Below are positions 34,329 to 45,058 of a DNA stretch of 64,000 bases, one piece after another. Below the pieces are notes generated by a model. That model ran no database searches. It saw only the letters and a program-made list of their open reading frames with translations, and had not been told where the DNA came from. Every line of letters starts with the position of its first letter. The first letter of the stretch is position 1. Both the position numbers and the translations under genes were made by a program. Location: contig JAPDRO010000004.1 of the NCBI GenBank assembly GCA_030247885.1, forward strand, positions 1,302,001 through 1,366,000, given 5' to 3'. The DNA comes from Taxawa tesnikishii (nom. ined.). Taxonomy: Eukaryota > Ascomycota > Dothideomycetes > Dothideales.

Positions 34329-35820
34329 CTAGAGCAGGGGTGGTCTCGATTTGCAATAGTGCATTACCATTGCTGTAAATGTTGCCCTTTCATACATCGG
34401 TCGGCCCCTTTTGCCCTCTTCCAGACATCTTATGAACCTCCCTGGAGACTTGCTGGACGACACCCAAGCGCTGACCGCTAAATATTCTTCCTTGAAAACC
34501 GTCCACAGCAGCTTGTCCCTCGGATCATGGGAGCTCGGACGCGGATAGTAGGGATCGTTGTCCCAGAAGTCCTTTGCGAGGGTCTCTGCCGCTCCTTCGC
34601 CGTCCTCGAACACCTTGCACTGGTCGAAATCGAGGAGCCAGACGCCGAGGCCGTCCTTACTCTCTGATCCAGCGAGCACGAACTCCACGTCCGCAGCGTC
34701 CACGCCGACGCGCCAGTGCAAAAGCGCCAGCATTTCCGCCATGGCTCTCGCGTAGCCGATGACATCGAGGCCCAGAACTTCCATGTCGTTGACTGTGAGT
34801 GGGAAGTCATTCAGCCTGTACCCCTTTGTTGTTGGCGACTTGGGCTCCGTATCTCTACGCCCGAGGTAGAGCCGCAATAGGCAATTCCGGTTCTCTGGGT
34901 GCGCCAGCACATCCATCTTGCGTCTGAGGGTATGCAGTGGCAGGACCGCGTCAACAACTCGCTCCCGTATCGCCATCGGCAGAGGAGGGATGCGCTCCGA
35001 CAGTATCGCATCGGTCGGCTGCACTCCGCTGGTTTTCCAGAAATCGTCGCTGGGAGAGAGCATGCGGTGGTATTGGGGCACACGGATGCGAGGCGGTGCA
35101 GTCGGGACGCTCAACTCTCCCCGTTGCAGGCGACCAGCACTGGTTCGGAGATCCTAGACCAAGTCACGAGCTGGTGGATGGCGGCATCGTTCTGAAGGCT
35201 GCTGGCCTTGCCGGGGTTCGCGATCTTGATCACCCTGGTCGCGGCCGAGGTGGTGGCCAAGGCAGAAAGAAGCTCGAATACGGTGCCTGGCAGGGGTCAG
35301 CATACGATCATGATTCACAGCATACCTCACGAATCCATCAGGCGCCGGTGTTTCATACAAGCGGCCTATCGAATAGAGGACCCTCTGAAGAGGCGGCCCA
35401 TAGAGGGCTAGCACATTGGACGGAGTACACACTACATGCCCAAGGCACGACTGTGGCTGGCCATGGTGGCAAGCCCTCCTTCCGATGAAGGGGCGACTCG
35501 ATGAGAACAACAAGCCGTCTCATAGATGGAGGGCCCTTCTAAGACGACGGCCATTACAGGGCCACCTCTTTGGAAAGTACTTGTTACATGTCCCAGCCAC
35601 TGCTGCGACGGGGCATCATGGCAAGCACTCTTTCTTGTGATCGAACGACTTGCTGAAACATACCGCATTGTCCTTTGCCTAATTGGCCCTCACCAATCTG
35701 GCCCAGCTCGACCGACTGTGCTTTGCTGCGCCTGCTTGTTGTGCCGGATATGCCGTCGAATATGCGCCTTAGCATGGTAGAACGCCTGCTCCCCGAATCG
35801 TAGGTGTTCTTGCGGTTCAT
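34329..35820 (-). CDS. DUF3669-domain protein with unusually long intron
   Basis: Exon 1 (35820-35664) gives MNRKNTYDSG and ends EGQLGKGQCG. A phase-1 intron of 377 bp follows, and exon 2 starts at 35286 with TVFELLSALA; together they form the kinase-like loop IGxGQxGKGQCGTVFE. Later blocks typical of DUF3669 proteins are ILSERIPPLP, LLRLYLGRRD, LNDFPLTVNDMEVLGLDV, YARAMAEMLALLHW, DAADVEFVL, WLLDFDQC and WDNDPYYPRP. The family is common in fungi, often expanded, and has no firm role; the WLLDFD motif recalls the DFG loop of kinases. Near 35120-35175 the frame shifts. Either one base is missing in a C run (371 residues) or a 53-bp intron (about 35119-35171) removes the junction (353 residues). 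I cannot decide. Confidence 0.7.
35362..35657. repeat. Diverged tandem duplication inside the DUF3669 intron
   Basis: Two units of about 147 bp (roughly 35511-35657 and 35362-35510) align end to end on either strand, with shared blocks such as GGCTTGCCA/TGCTTGCCA, GGACATGTA/GGCATGTAG and GCCGCCTCTTCAGA-like sequence. Identity is moderate with many transitions. Together they make up most of the 377-bp intron. Confidence 0.65.
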
Positions 35821-36256
35821 CTTGATGCTGAGAAATATGTTGTAGTGCTTCTGCTTGCTGTTGTATCGAACTGGGTGTCAGAGGAGGATGTCTGACTGTT
35901 AATCGTGACGATGGGGGCCGCGGTTATATATGAAGTCCTCGTCAGACTGGCCAGTATCTGGGCCGCTAAAAAGTCTATATGAAGAAAGTATGAAGTCGAA
36001 AAGGAAACCGAAGCATCAGGCATCAGCATAACCAAAGGTAAGAGGGAATTGTGGAAAAGTCTGCTTGCCGGAACCATGGTACCAAGTTGGAGAGCCTGGA
36101 AAAACCGTTACAAAGGGAGAAAATCGTTGTCATAAGCTGGTAACGATAGAGCTTCCGGCATGTAAACCACCGCTAGGATATACCTCGCCCATGCTGTATC
36201 CGGTCCAAACCTCCTAACCACGCTATGCAACATCCCACCCAGCCTTCGCCTACCGT
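35821..36256. other. Intergenic between DUF3669 and PDAP1-like genes
   Basis: This is upstream DNA of the DUF3669 gene and downstream DNA of the next minus-strand gene. A weak open frame on the minus strand has no features. No gene called. Confidence 0.5.
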
Positions 36257-37112
36257 TTAGGCCTTCTTCTTTCCCCTTGTCTTCTTCGGGCCACCCATGG
36301 CGAGCGCGCGCTGGCGTTCCTCACGCGCGATCTGCTCGGCCTTTGCCTTCTCATGCTCCTCGCGTTCCTGTTTCTCAGCCTCCTTCCTCGCGGCCTCTTC
36401 TTCACGTCTCTGCCGCACGAGCTTCAGGCGCTCCATATCGTTCCGCGCCTCCTCCGTCTTGCCCTCCGCGTGCAGCTTCGCGTACCGCTCCTTCGCCTGC
36501 TGTGCTTGCAGCGCTTCACGCTCTCGTCGCGACAGCTGTGACACGTCTGCCTTCGCAGCCTTTTTGGCCGCGCTCTTGCTCTCAGTTGCGTCGGGATCTG
36601 CGCCCTTGGCCGCCTGAGCCCGGGCTTTGGCTGTCAGATTCGGGTTGCCGCCAATCGAGTCGTCGGACTCTTCTTCGGAATCGGAAGGTGGCATGTCGCC
36701 GACTTGGGGCACGCCTTTGGCTTTTCTGATGGCGGCTTCCTTGCGTGCCTTGGCCGCTGCTTTGCGTTGCTCGCGCGTCATCTCTTGCTGCTGTGGGTGT
36801 TCCTCTTCGCTCGACTCCTCCTCGCTGGATTCTTCTTCGGATGATTCTTCGGAGGAAGACTCTTGGTCGGCCGGATCCTGGTGTTGTCAGCAAAGGTCGA
36901 CTAGAAAGGGGCAGTAGGGCACATACAGCCCACATGCTTCGCTCGACGCCATCAGCGTCTACGGGGCGGAGGTCTCTGCTAAAGTGCTTTCCACCTGTGG
37001 AGAGGGTCAACGTCAGACGGGACTGCTTGGTGTAGTAACTCTCGGACTACATACCGCCTCTCTTTGGCTTTTGGAACTTGCCGCCCCTGCCTCTGCCTGC
37101 TGCGCTGGACAT
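36257..37112 (-). CDS. PDAP1-like (28 kDa heat- and acid-stable) phosphoprotein
   Basis: Three exons (37112-37055, 36994-36927, 36877-36257) give 248 residues. The start MSSAAGRGRGGKFQKPKRGGGKHFSRDLRP matches the eukaryotic PDAP1/PP28 N-terminus (a Gly/Arg/Lys segment running into a FS.dL..vd motif). An acidic SSEEESSEEE run, likely a CK2 target, follows. The rest is a highly charged Lys/Glu/Ala helix (RLKLVRQRREEEAARKEAEKQ) ending in KKTRGKKKA. Such proteins are small, heat-stable and mostly unfolded; roles in translation or growth-factor binding are reported in animals, none firm in fungi. Both introns (60 and 49 bp) are canonical. The name rests on memory of the family pattern. Confidence 0.85.
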
Positions 37113-38432
37113 GTTGTGTTCGTGGCGGGGTAATCCGTGATTTATTCAGGGTCTTGGAGGGGTGTTTGGTCGTTTGGTTCGGTATAGACAACGACAGGAG
37201 AGCCGGAGGACTGTTCTACAGCACTGGTATGGCCGATCGGGTGATTCTCGTGTGGAAGTAGTGGTGGATGTAAAGTTGGGCAGAAAGGGTGTTGGTCGTG
37301 TGCAGGTTGGAAAGAGTCATCGCCAAATGCGCAATTCGCTGGCGACACACAATGCCCCGCCACGCTTCGAGGCCCGGCCCATCATCGGCTGCAATGCACG
37401 AGCCTCGCTTTGCAACCTCTTCCTTCATGCGCGTCTCGCCCTCTTCTTTTTCCCTCACGAAAACGACCCCTCTCTATTCACTCTATCTTGCCTCATCACC
37501 GTGGATGCTGGAGGGGAAATGAGAGGGAAGACTGACGCTTCTTCCGTTCGCTTACCCCTAGGCCTTCTGATTTCCTGTGAAGGTTCAGGAAATTTTTTCA
37601 GCGGTACATCTCCTTGTTTTCCTATGAGACTTTATGCCTCTGCCGCATCCCCAATGACGGCGCCTACGCTACGGCTGCCTAGCTTGCTCGGGCATGGCGC
37701 TCCCTTGTGGCACGCTACAAGCTACCCGCTACCCTCTTTATGTCTCTTGTATCCGTACAGCTGCTGTCGGTCGCAACGTTGCGATGATCTTACTGGCGAA
37801 CTCGCTGCATATCATGTCATGGTAGAGGTTGTTTCGTCACGCTATACCACACCGCCTCTGTTAGTACGGTTGGGAAAGCAATGTGATGTCCTCCTATGTC
37901 CTTGCCCGTTTCCCACTACCATCTGTGAGTATGGCCTGGTAGTCAGTGGCGGAGAAGCCAATCACAGTCCCGGTTGGTCGTATCAGCCTTCTGTGCTGTT
38001 CTTCAAACGGGTCAATGCCGGTTCATGACCATGCGTGCAACGTCAGTATGCTGATGCAGCACGCAGCGCGGAAGCTCTTAAACTTGTCTCCTTTCCGCAA
38101 CAAAACAAAACGTCCGCGCCCCCTCCAGCTTCACTGGATACGGTATGCAGACGTGCAGGAGTTTGATGACGGTTCTCGTTGCAATCACAAACGGGCCCAT
38201 AGGATTCGTGTACTCTCTTCGGTAGGGTGATACGATCATCTTCCTGCTTGTCGGATCACAATCAGATCGCTTTGCCAATATCTGAGATTGTCATCAAGCT
38301 GACTGTCAAACTCTGCAACCTCATATCTCTCCGCACTGCTGGAGTTAACAAAAGCCTTGCCCGTTCGATGCAACTGGCAAAAGGTATGCAAGTTGCTTCC
38401 AGCCGACTTGGTGTCCGTAGAGCAAAATGCGA
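37113..38432. other. Intergenic, PDAP1-like gene to tRNA-Gln
   Basis: This includes the promoter of the PDAP1-like gene. One long open frame (37162-38028 plus) covers most of it, but its composition is not protein-like and it starts inside the promoter, so I do not call it. Confidence 0.5.
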
Positions 38433-38519
38433 AGGTCATACCCGGGATCGAACCGGGATTACCGGAATGTGAGGATGGATACTCAGAATCCGAGGTGCTA
38501 ACCATTACACTATACGACC
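38433..38519 (-). tRNA. tRNA-Gln (CUG) with a 15-nt intron
   Basis: Acceptor stem GGTCGTA/TATGACC (one G-U), D arm GTGT...GCAC, anticodon stem TCGGA/TCCGG and T arm CCCGG-TTCGATC-CCGGG all pair. The loop TTCTGA-T has anticodon CTG after removal of a 15-nt intron following position 37. Mature length is 72 nt. A mutated copy of the whole gene lies 160 bp away on the other strand. Confidence 0.88.
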
Positions 38520-38677
38520 GATTGAAGAAGAGCTCATCAATATGCAATTGAGCTAGCGGTTAATGCTGCACATTAACAATTGAATATATATAGATTCAGA
38601 AGACAAGAACGCATCGAGCAAGCCCCAATAGTACAGTATATCCCGGCCAAGCGGTAGCACAACCCTCCTCATGGAAA

Positions 38678-38755
38678 CGTATAGTGTAATGGCCAGGACC
38701 TCGGATTTTGAGTATCCATCCTCACATTCCAGTAATCTCGGTTCGATGACATGAC
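38678..38755 (+). pseudogene. Mutated inverted copy of the tRNA-Gln gene
   Basis: Read on the plus strand, 38678-38755 repeats the tRNA-Gln gene from CGTATAGTGTAATGG through the 15-nt intron to GGTTCGAT. The changes include a C-to-T in the anticodon (CTG to TTG), G-to-A in the anticodon stem region and C-to-T in the T stem, and the 3' half of the T arm and acceptor is lost. The cloverleaf cannot close, so this is a pseudogene. Because it is inverted relative to the intact gene, the pair forms a 75-bp imperfect inverted repeat. Confidence 0.85.
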
Positions 38756-39077
38756 GGCAGCGCCTCCGTCGTTGCTGAGGGAGGAAGGCCGCGTTCTCGC
38801 ACTCGAAGCATAAAGCACGTGGATCGAGACTTGGTGGGTCGAATAGCTGAACCGTTCGGTGTGCGGAAGGGGTTCCAGCCAACATTGAGATTGTTTCCTG
38901 ATATGCTATAAGATCCAAGAGATAAAGTGAAGGTCAATGGGTTAGGTATTCTGCCAAGGAAGCCCGAGATGACGTTCCAGCGAACCCCCCACCTTCAGGT
39001 CGAACATGGTTAACTATCTTCTCTAATGAACACATGTCTATCAACGTTCGTCTAGGAATGCGCGAAACATAGGCACG
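38756..39077. other. Intergenic upstream of the next conserved gene
   Basis: I see no gene in this stretch, which should hold the promoter of the plus-strand gene at 39078. Confidence 0.45.
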
Positions 39078-40015
39078 ATGGCCGCCCACTCCGCCGGTGG
39101 TGGTTTCATCCACTCTCCGCCTCCCTCATCCATCGCATCCTCAACCGCAACCATCCTCCCACATCCGCGCAGCTCTCCGCTTAAACCGGGCGGAACCAAG
39201 GAGTCCAGCTTCATCCGCTTCGTCGACCAGCGCATCCTACACATCCAGCGTCGCTTCGCCAAGCGCGATGCCAGTTTCAAGCAGCGCGATGCCGGCGTGA
39301 AAGAGATAGACGAGGAGGGACGCATGATTGAGGAAATGGAAGACACGAGCGCGCTGCCGGCGGCTGAGAGATGGAACGACGTACCAGGATATAAGAGTTT
39401 TGGGGAAGCGTCTAAGGAGGTTGAGGAGGTGGTCAATGTGGTTTGGGTTAGTGGTACACGTACGCACTCGTCATGTACAATTCAATTTCTGGTGGCGCTG
39501 ACGGGTATACAGCTTCACTGCAGGTTCCGTACTTGATCTCACTAGCGCTCTTGACGAGCACTATGATCGCTGTATTTCCCGCAAACCCGCGTCAGATGTT
39601 CAGGCTCTTGGGTAAACTGGACCATGCTTTCGCATCTCTGCTACAGGCCCGTGACATCGATACTGGAGAACCGCTTCCTGGATTCTTCGGCAAACGCGGG
39701 GTCAGCGGGACAGAGAAGGTGCGGATCAAGAGTTTGGTTGAGCGGACGAGAGTCTGTGTTGTGGAGACAATGAACAAGGGAGAGTTTGAGGAGGAGACTA
39801 TGGATGGAGACGTTAGCATGACGGATGAGACGGATGACGATGATGGAAATCTTGTGCTGGAGAATCCCGAGGATCTGGATATTGACGATGATCTAGATGG
39901 TGGGAACTGGGATATGCAAGTCGCCAAGGTGTATGACAGAACTCTCGTGGAGCTTGGAGAAACTATGGACATGACGGGACCGGACATTGGCATTAGAACT
40001 GAGAGAGCAGGATGA
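39078..40015 (+). CDS. Conserved Pezizomycotina protein of unknown function
   Basis: Exons 39078-39453 and 39513-40015 (59-bp phase-1 intron, branch GCTGAC) give 292 residues. Conserved-looking blocks are SSPLKPGGTKESSFIRFVDQRILHI-type sequence, YKSFGEASKEVEEVVNVVWVS, LQVPYLISLALL, FRLLGKLDHAFASLLQ, EPLPGF and EKVRIKSLVERTRV. The last 80 residues are acidic and end in WDMQVAKVYDRTLVELGE. I remember homologues across filamentous ascomycetes, often labelled meiotic recombination protein with no evidence I know of. No signal or membrane segment is visible; a nuclear or cytosolic scaffold is likely. Function is left open. Confidence 0.75.
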
Positions 40016-42080
40016 ACGATCTGTGGAGAGTCTAGGGGACTCTAGAGGTGCAAAGCAAGAAAATCAAGTAAGACAGCAGCTCCGACAACGACTGAGGACA
40101 CGCCACAGCGGCGGTAAGGGCCCGCGTTAGGCGCGAGAAGCGCTCGAATTCACCAAGGATGGGAATGCGGAACGAGACGGCCAAAGGGAACCCTACGATC
40201 CTATCCATACCCTTGAGTTCGCGCTCAACTCGGCAACATGGCGTCGATACCGTCGTGCCGACTTTGCGGTTTACAACTGTACGCTTTTCGGATCCCTTGG
40301 AAAGCGATCCAATCCGCGGATGTTACAAACAACAGAGCCCACATCAAGCTTCTACCAAAAACATTTGTACAACCCATCAGCCTTCATCCTACACGGCAAT
40401 GTCTTTTCCACACAGTCAAAATGCTGTTCAACAAATTTCCTCGCGTTTTCGTCGGCCTCGTCGTGACCATGAACCGAAGTTCTTACCGGCAACCAACATC
40501 GGTGTGGAGAAGGGAACCAGAAGTGGTGTTTATGAGGGAAAGTCTGGTGAAGAATGGGACAGAACGGTGAGGCCACTGGAAAGCCTGTCCTGGGCTAAAT
40601 CGAATAGAGCATGATTCGTCAGAGAAGACGCTGACCTTTTTATCAAGCGATAAGTCGAGGGTATTGTGAGACATGTCAAGAACAATCTATCTCACTCCAA
40701 ACAGTAGGTACAACACAGGCAATCCACTCTGTAATACGAAGTCATCGCGCAGGCACGTGTTGGACAGCCCTTGGTGACTTTATGATTCTTTGCGTGTAAT
40801 TGCAGTCATGTAGGAATCTTCTGTCACGCTAAGCTCACCACTCCAGTCGGTTTGAGTTGAAGAGTATACACACGAGCACCCTTTACTTCCGAGATCCTCT
40901 TCTTCTTGTACACTTGGGTCACCATGCGACCACGAACCGTTCGCAGACCTTGTCAAGCGGCTGCGTGGAAGAGCTCACTCTCAAGAACTAACTGCCCCAT
41001 TGCTTGCAACCAGTCTAAACTGGTTCCCAAAGAGGGTTTCTGATCTCAAGGGATATATGTCCGGGTGCTGTTATCACAGCTTCGGAGGAGCCATTCGTCT
41101 CCAGCATACCGCGCTAGTGGGGTCCGTAGGGAAAGCGCTACTTCTCTTCCATGGATGTTAAGTCAAAGATCTTTTGAATCGTACATGTCCGTCGAGATCC
41201 ATAAGCGCCAGCCCTGACTTTCGTGCAGCTCTGACGGTTGTTCTCGCAGCGACTTTTGCCTGATTTGGAGGATTTTGCCCTTGTATGATACTGGTCACTT
41301 TTTCGACGCCCACAAGCCCGTACATCTGGAAATCTGACAGATCACAACGTCCGTACCGACAGACTGTTACCACCGGTGCGACCCGTCAAAGGTGGACGCA
41401 TCCCTCTAGAAAGGCGGTCAGGGTAAGACAGACAAGTCCTTGTAGTACGAGAACTATACCGGGCTTCCATGCGTGCGTGGACCCGGGTTCTAAAGAGTTC
41501 CAGTTCGGTAGATCAGCACATGACAGAAGGGCTTCCTCCTCCTTGCAGCGACGTGCAGCGGATCGCAGCGACTTCCGGCATGCTGATTTGCAAAAGGCGC
41601 ACTCGTCGTATCATTTCTACTGCATGCGTGGTTGTGGTCCAGACGTCTTGCGTCCTTCACATCTTCTTTGAACCATCCCACATTTCTCTCAATTCACGGT
41701 CCGATCCACCGCCTAAGCATTGGCAGCAGGAAGGTTACTGTAACTTCCCGGTCAGAAGCACAGTGAGAGATTCACAAGTGAGCTTAACAGTTGGTCCTTG
41801 TTGCATCCGCGAGCCCGGCTTTCTCTCCTGTCTCTTTCACCCCCTCACCCCACGAAAGCTTCACTCGCATCTTGCAAGCAAGAACACCAAATCCAGATCG
41901 ATCCTCCTGCCACCTTCATTCTTCCCTTTCCTCCAAGCCTACCCATTTATCCAGCCTACAGTCGCCAAACCTAATCCGCATATCAGCAACAAAACATCCA
42001 AGTAAAAACCCCAAGGCTTGAGCATCCGCCAGCAGCGAAAAAGAACCCATCTGATATCACCACAGCCGACAATCACAACC
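40016..42080. other. Two-kilobase intergenic region
   Basis: No frame on either strand looks coding. A CT-rich leader (41815-42000) precedes the next gene. The rest is featureless to me. Confidence 0.5.
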
Positions 42081-42568
42081 ATGGCGAATCCACCCACTCT
42101 CTCACAGGCCCAGCTCCGCTACCTGGCACTCGCCTGGCAGTGCTTCGAGTCCGAGCCCAAGGTACGTGCACCCTTCTCTATTGCTCCGATGTCTTCAAAA
42201 CCCCTCCATCCTCCATCTTGCATCCTCCATCCTCGTCGCGAGCCGCACTCCGCTCCCCTCGCCAGCGCGTGCTCCACCTTCATCCTCCCTCCTCAACATC
42301 CCACCCCATCCCACCCATACCCCCAGGTCCGCACCCGCCCCCACGACAACCCACTAACCCAATCCTCTCCCGTCACACAGATCAACTACGACCGCTTCGC
42401 GTCCCTGATCGGATCCAAATCCGCCGCCTCGGCACGCGAGATGCTCCGTCAGACCAAGAAGAAGCTGCTCGAAGCCCACCCCGTCGACGGCTCCGCCACC
42501 GCTCCCGGCGCCGACTCCACCGAGCAGCAACAGCCAACGGGGGCAAGAAGCGCGGGCGCAAGCCCAAG

Positions 42569-42603
<35 letters not shown>

Positions 42604-42754
42604 AGAGGCGGCGCCGAAGAACAAGAAGAAGAAGCGCGGCGCTGGTGGTGGTGGTGGTGGCAAGAAATCGGCCGCCAAGGCCGCGCCGCCGGAAATCAAG
42701 GCCGAGCCGGTCGAGGACGAGGATCTGGATGCCGAGGGCGAGGAGGAGTACTAA
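42081..42754 (+). CDS. Small basic/acidic nuclear-type protein with AT-hook-like motif
   Basis: Exon 1 (42081-42161) encodes LSQAQLRYLALAWQCFESEPK. After a 219-bp CT-rich intron exon 2 (42381-42754) continues INYDRFASLIGSKSAASAREML. The first 60 residues form a small helical domain, conserved in pattern among filamentous fungi. The tail has an AT-hook-like KKRGRKPKG, a ten-Asp run, Lys- and Gly-runs and an acidic end (EDEDLDAEGEEEY), so DNA or chromatin binding is likely. The frame breaks at a five-G run (42539-42543). One more G links TEQQQPT to GKKRGRKPK and gives 151 residues. Without it the protein would run into a Thr/Arg-rich nonsense tail, so a homopolymer miscall is my first choice. 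Confidence 0.7.
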
Positions 42755-43273
42755 GCCCGACCTACCCGGACTTCTCTCCCGTCCTTACTCCATGTGAAGG
42801 AAGAGGGACATGTAAGAAAAACACAAGAAAAAATGTAAGGAGGGAACCCAAGGAATGAAGGAGAGAGAGGGACGCCAAGGTTGCGAAAGTGGGAGATTGC
42901 CCAGGTACTGGGTGTTTTTGCCGACTTTATGGAACAATGGGCTTTTCCCTCAACCGGTTGGGGGGGGGAATAGCAAAGCTCGACCTGAGCTGGGCGCTGG
43001 GCCTTTCAGGCCCGGCCGTCCTCCGCAGCCCGAAGAGTGATGTAGAACGAAGAAGCAGGAAATAGAAAAGAAGAAGAAAGAATTCGGTTAGCCTACACAT
43101 CATGGAAACCTCCAAGGATTGCTCTTGTCCCCAAACCCGAAGGGCCCATCCCTTTCAGCCCCATTTCTCCTTCCCTGCCAACTTCCTTTCCTCTCCCTTT
43201 CCAATTCCCGACGCCTTTTCCCTTGCCTATTCGAAATTTCTCAGGACCCCCATTTTTCCTAGTCCCCTCTGCC
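42755..43273. other. Convergent intergenic region
   Basis: The 3' ends of the AT-hook-like gene (plus) and the SPT10-like gene (minus) meet here. No gene seen. Confidence 0.6.
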
Positions 43274-45058
43274 TCAATGTGAAGTCGACGACGGTTTGGC
43301 ATCCCAACTGCGCGCCCGGCCGTACGTAGCCTGGTTCAGCTCAGTCGTGAGTTGGCGATGCAGCCTCTGCTCCTCCTGGTCCTCTCCCTCGAACGCTTCC
43401 TCCCCGTCCTCTGCCCCGCCGCCGGCCGCTCGCTCCAGGCCGTCCATGCCCTCGGCCGCATGTTGCTGTTGGTAGCCCGGTGCCGGGATGAGCCTTCCGT
43501 GCAGGGTGGAGTGCTGGTACTGTGGCAGGTGATGATGCGGGGCTTGACGGGGATCGTAGTCGAAATGCAGGTCGTTGAGGAGTTGCGGGGCGGAGCCGTT
43601 GTCCATGAGTTGCGGGTCCAGGGTATAAGCCTGGTAGGCATGTTGATCGGCGACGGGGATGTGGTGGGCTTGTTGCTGACTCGAGCGAGCGAAGGGATGC
43701 ATGGGTGCTTGAGGAGCTTGCGGTTGCGCATGATGTGAGGACTGCGCTGGGGATGGCGATGCGGGTTGAGAGGGGAGGGAGTTTATGCGAGTAATGGTGG
43801 GAGTGGAAGTGGGTGATGAAGCGTCCTCGGACGGCGAGACGCGCTTGCTGGAGAGCGGGCGGCTGGAGTCGGGTTTGATGCTCGTGGAGGCGGCGCGCTT
43901 GCCTCTGCCCTTGGAAGATGTTTTGAGCTCGCGCTCGCGCTCACGCTGCACGGCCGACTTGCACTCGGAGCAGTTTCTGATGGCCACAGCGACTGTCTCC
44001 TTGATACGGACCCAGTGATATCGATCAGCAATGCTGGCGGTGGTCTTGTTGATGCCGGCATGACACTCGGCGTGCGTGTTCTTTGCTATCTCGTACTGCC
44101 TATTGGGATCGCTGATCACCTCCTTGTCCTTCAACATCAATTTCGCGGGCTCGTCTTCGGTCGCCTCTATGAACCTGTAGTGCGTGGATGCGCTTCGGAG
44201 TCGGCTCTTCTCCGCACGGTCAGCGCCTGCTGGATAGTTGCCGGTTTGGAGATAGTACCTGATGTTGTCGAACCGCTTGCTGTCTTGGTCATCGTCTGGA
44301 CCGACGGTCAAGTCGCGTCCGAAGATGATGGCGTCGACAAGCGCGTCCGGTGATGATTTGAGGTTACCGCATCCAGGGACTCTTCCGATGCGCTTAAAGC
44401 CGAGAGCATCCCAGATACGAAGAGAGACGACGTTGGTCTCGTAAACAAGGTTGAACACCGAGTAAGTATAGCCCTGCAAATATCGAGTCAGTGTTTCAGG
44501 TACAGTGCTAGACAGCGATTGACTGACCAGTTTTGGTGCCCACTCAATGTATCCTTCGCCCATCAACCTTCCCACTCCACGGTTTCTGCTCACGTCGGTG
44601 ACCAGAAAGCCTCCATTGCACACATGACTGGAGCGTCCAGGATAATTGGGCTTGATGTAAAAGGTACCCAAACATTCCTTGGACCAGTCCTTGGCGTCAC
44701 GCTCCATCTGCCACACATCTTCGACCTCTTTAATGTCCCCAAGCAGCATCACAGCTCCAAAGTTGGCGAACCAATACGGGCCGAAGGATTCAAGAGGTAG
44801 GCCATCAACCATGGGGTAAGTATCGCCCTTCTCGATCTCTCGGTTGAGGACGGAACACAGGTATGTGAGAAGTGTCTTTGGTACCTGATTCGGCGAAGAG
44901 AAGGGCATGAGTGTTGCGATAGTCGTGCGGTCGCGAAGAGTAACCTGGCGAGGCACAATGTCTGCTGGCAGGCCGTTGGAGTCGGGTGAGGGATATGGAG
45001 GCTGGCCAGACACGCGGTAGATGACTGGCGCGGTCGGGTCATCAAGCATAGCAGGCAT
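43274..45058 (-). CDS. SPT10: SPT10-like GNAT acetyltransferase with integrase-type zinc finger
   Basis: Exons 45058-44528 and 44473-43274 give 576 residues. The 54-bp intron between them is a multiple of three and open, so it could be missed, but GTCAGT...TTTGCAG is canonical and its removal joins EWAPKL to GYTYSVFNLVYE. The first half is a GNAT fold (VSRNRGVGRLMGEGY is the acetyl-CoA loop; IWDALGFKRIGRVPG follows). Next comes an H-x3-H-x(~30)-C-x2-C finger (HAECHAGINKT ... CSECK), the integrase-like DNA-binding finger known from yeast Spt10, which activates histone genes. The C-terminal third is low-complexity (Ser/Pro, then Gln/His). A nuclear role in histone-gene activation is inferred from the shared domain order; sequence outside the domains is not conserved to my eye. 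Confidence 0.8.
   Translation of the reverse strand: MPAMLDDPTAPVIYRVSGQPPYPSPDSNGLPADIVPRQVTLRDRTTIATLMPFSSPNQVPKTLLTYLCSVLNREIEKGDTYPMVDGLPLESFGPYWFANFGAVMLLGDIKEVEDVWQMERDAKDWSKECLGTFYIKPNYPGRSSHVCNGGFLVTDVSRNRGVGRLMGEGYIEWAPKLVSQSLSSTVPETLTRYLQGYTYSVFNLVYETNVVSLRIWDALGFKRIGRVPGCGNLKSSPDALVDAIIFGRDLTVGPDDDQDSKRFDNIRYYLQTGNYPAGADRAEKSRLRSASTHYRFIEATEDEPAKLMLKDKEVISDPNRQYEIAKNTHAECHAGINKTTASIADRYHWVRIKETVAVAIRNCSECKSAVQRERERELKTSSKGRGKRAASTSIKPDSSRPLSSKRVSPSEDASSPTSTPTITRINSLPSQPASPSPAQSSHHAQPQAPQAPMHPFARSSQQQAHHIPVADQHAYQAYTLDPQLMDNGSAPQLLNDLHFDYDPRQAPHHHLPQYQHSTLHGRLIPAPGYQQQHAAEGMDGLERAAGGGAEDGEEAFEGEDQEEQRLHRQLTTELNQATYGRARSWDAKPSSTSH

Noticed and set aside
37162-38028. 288-codon open frame on the plus strand
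   Set aside because: It starts in the promoter of the minus-strand PDAP1-like gene, has no family motif, and its composition looks like translated non-coding DNA.
41158-41681. Short frames in the 40-42 kb gap
   Set aside because: No motif, no splice support and overlapping frames on both strands.
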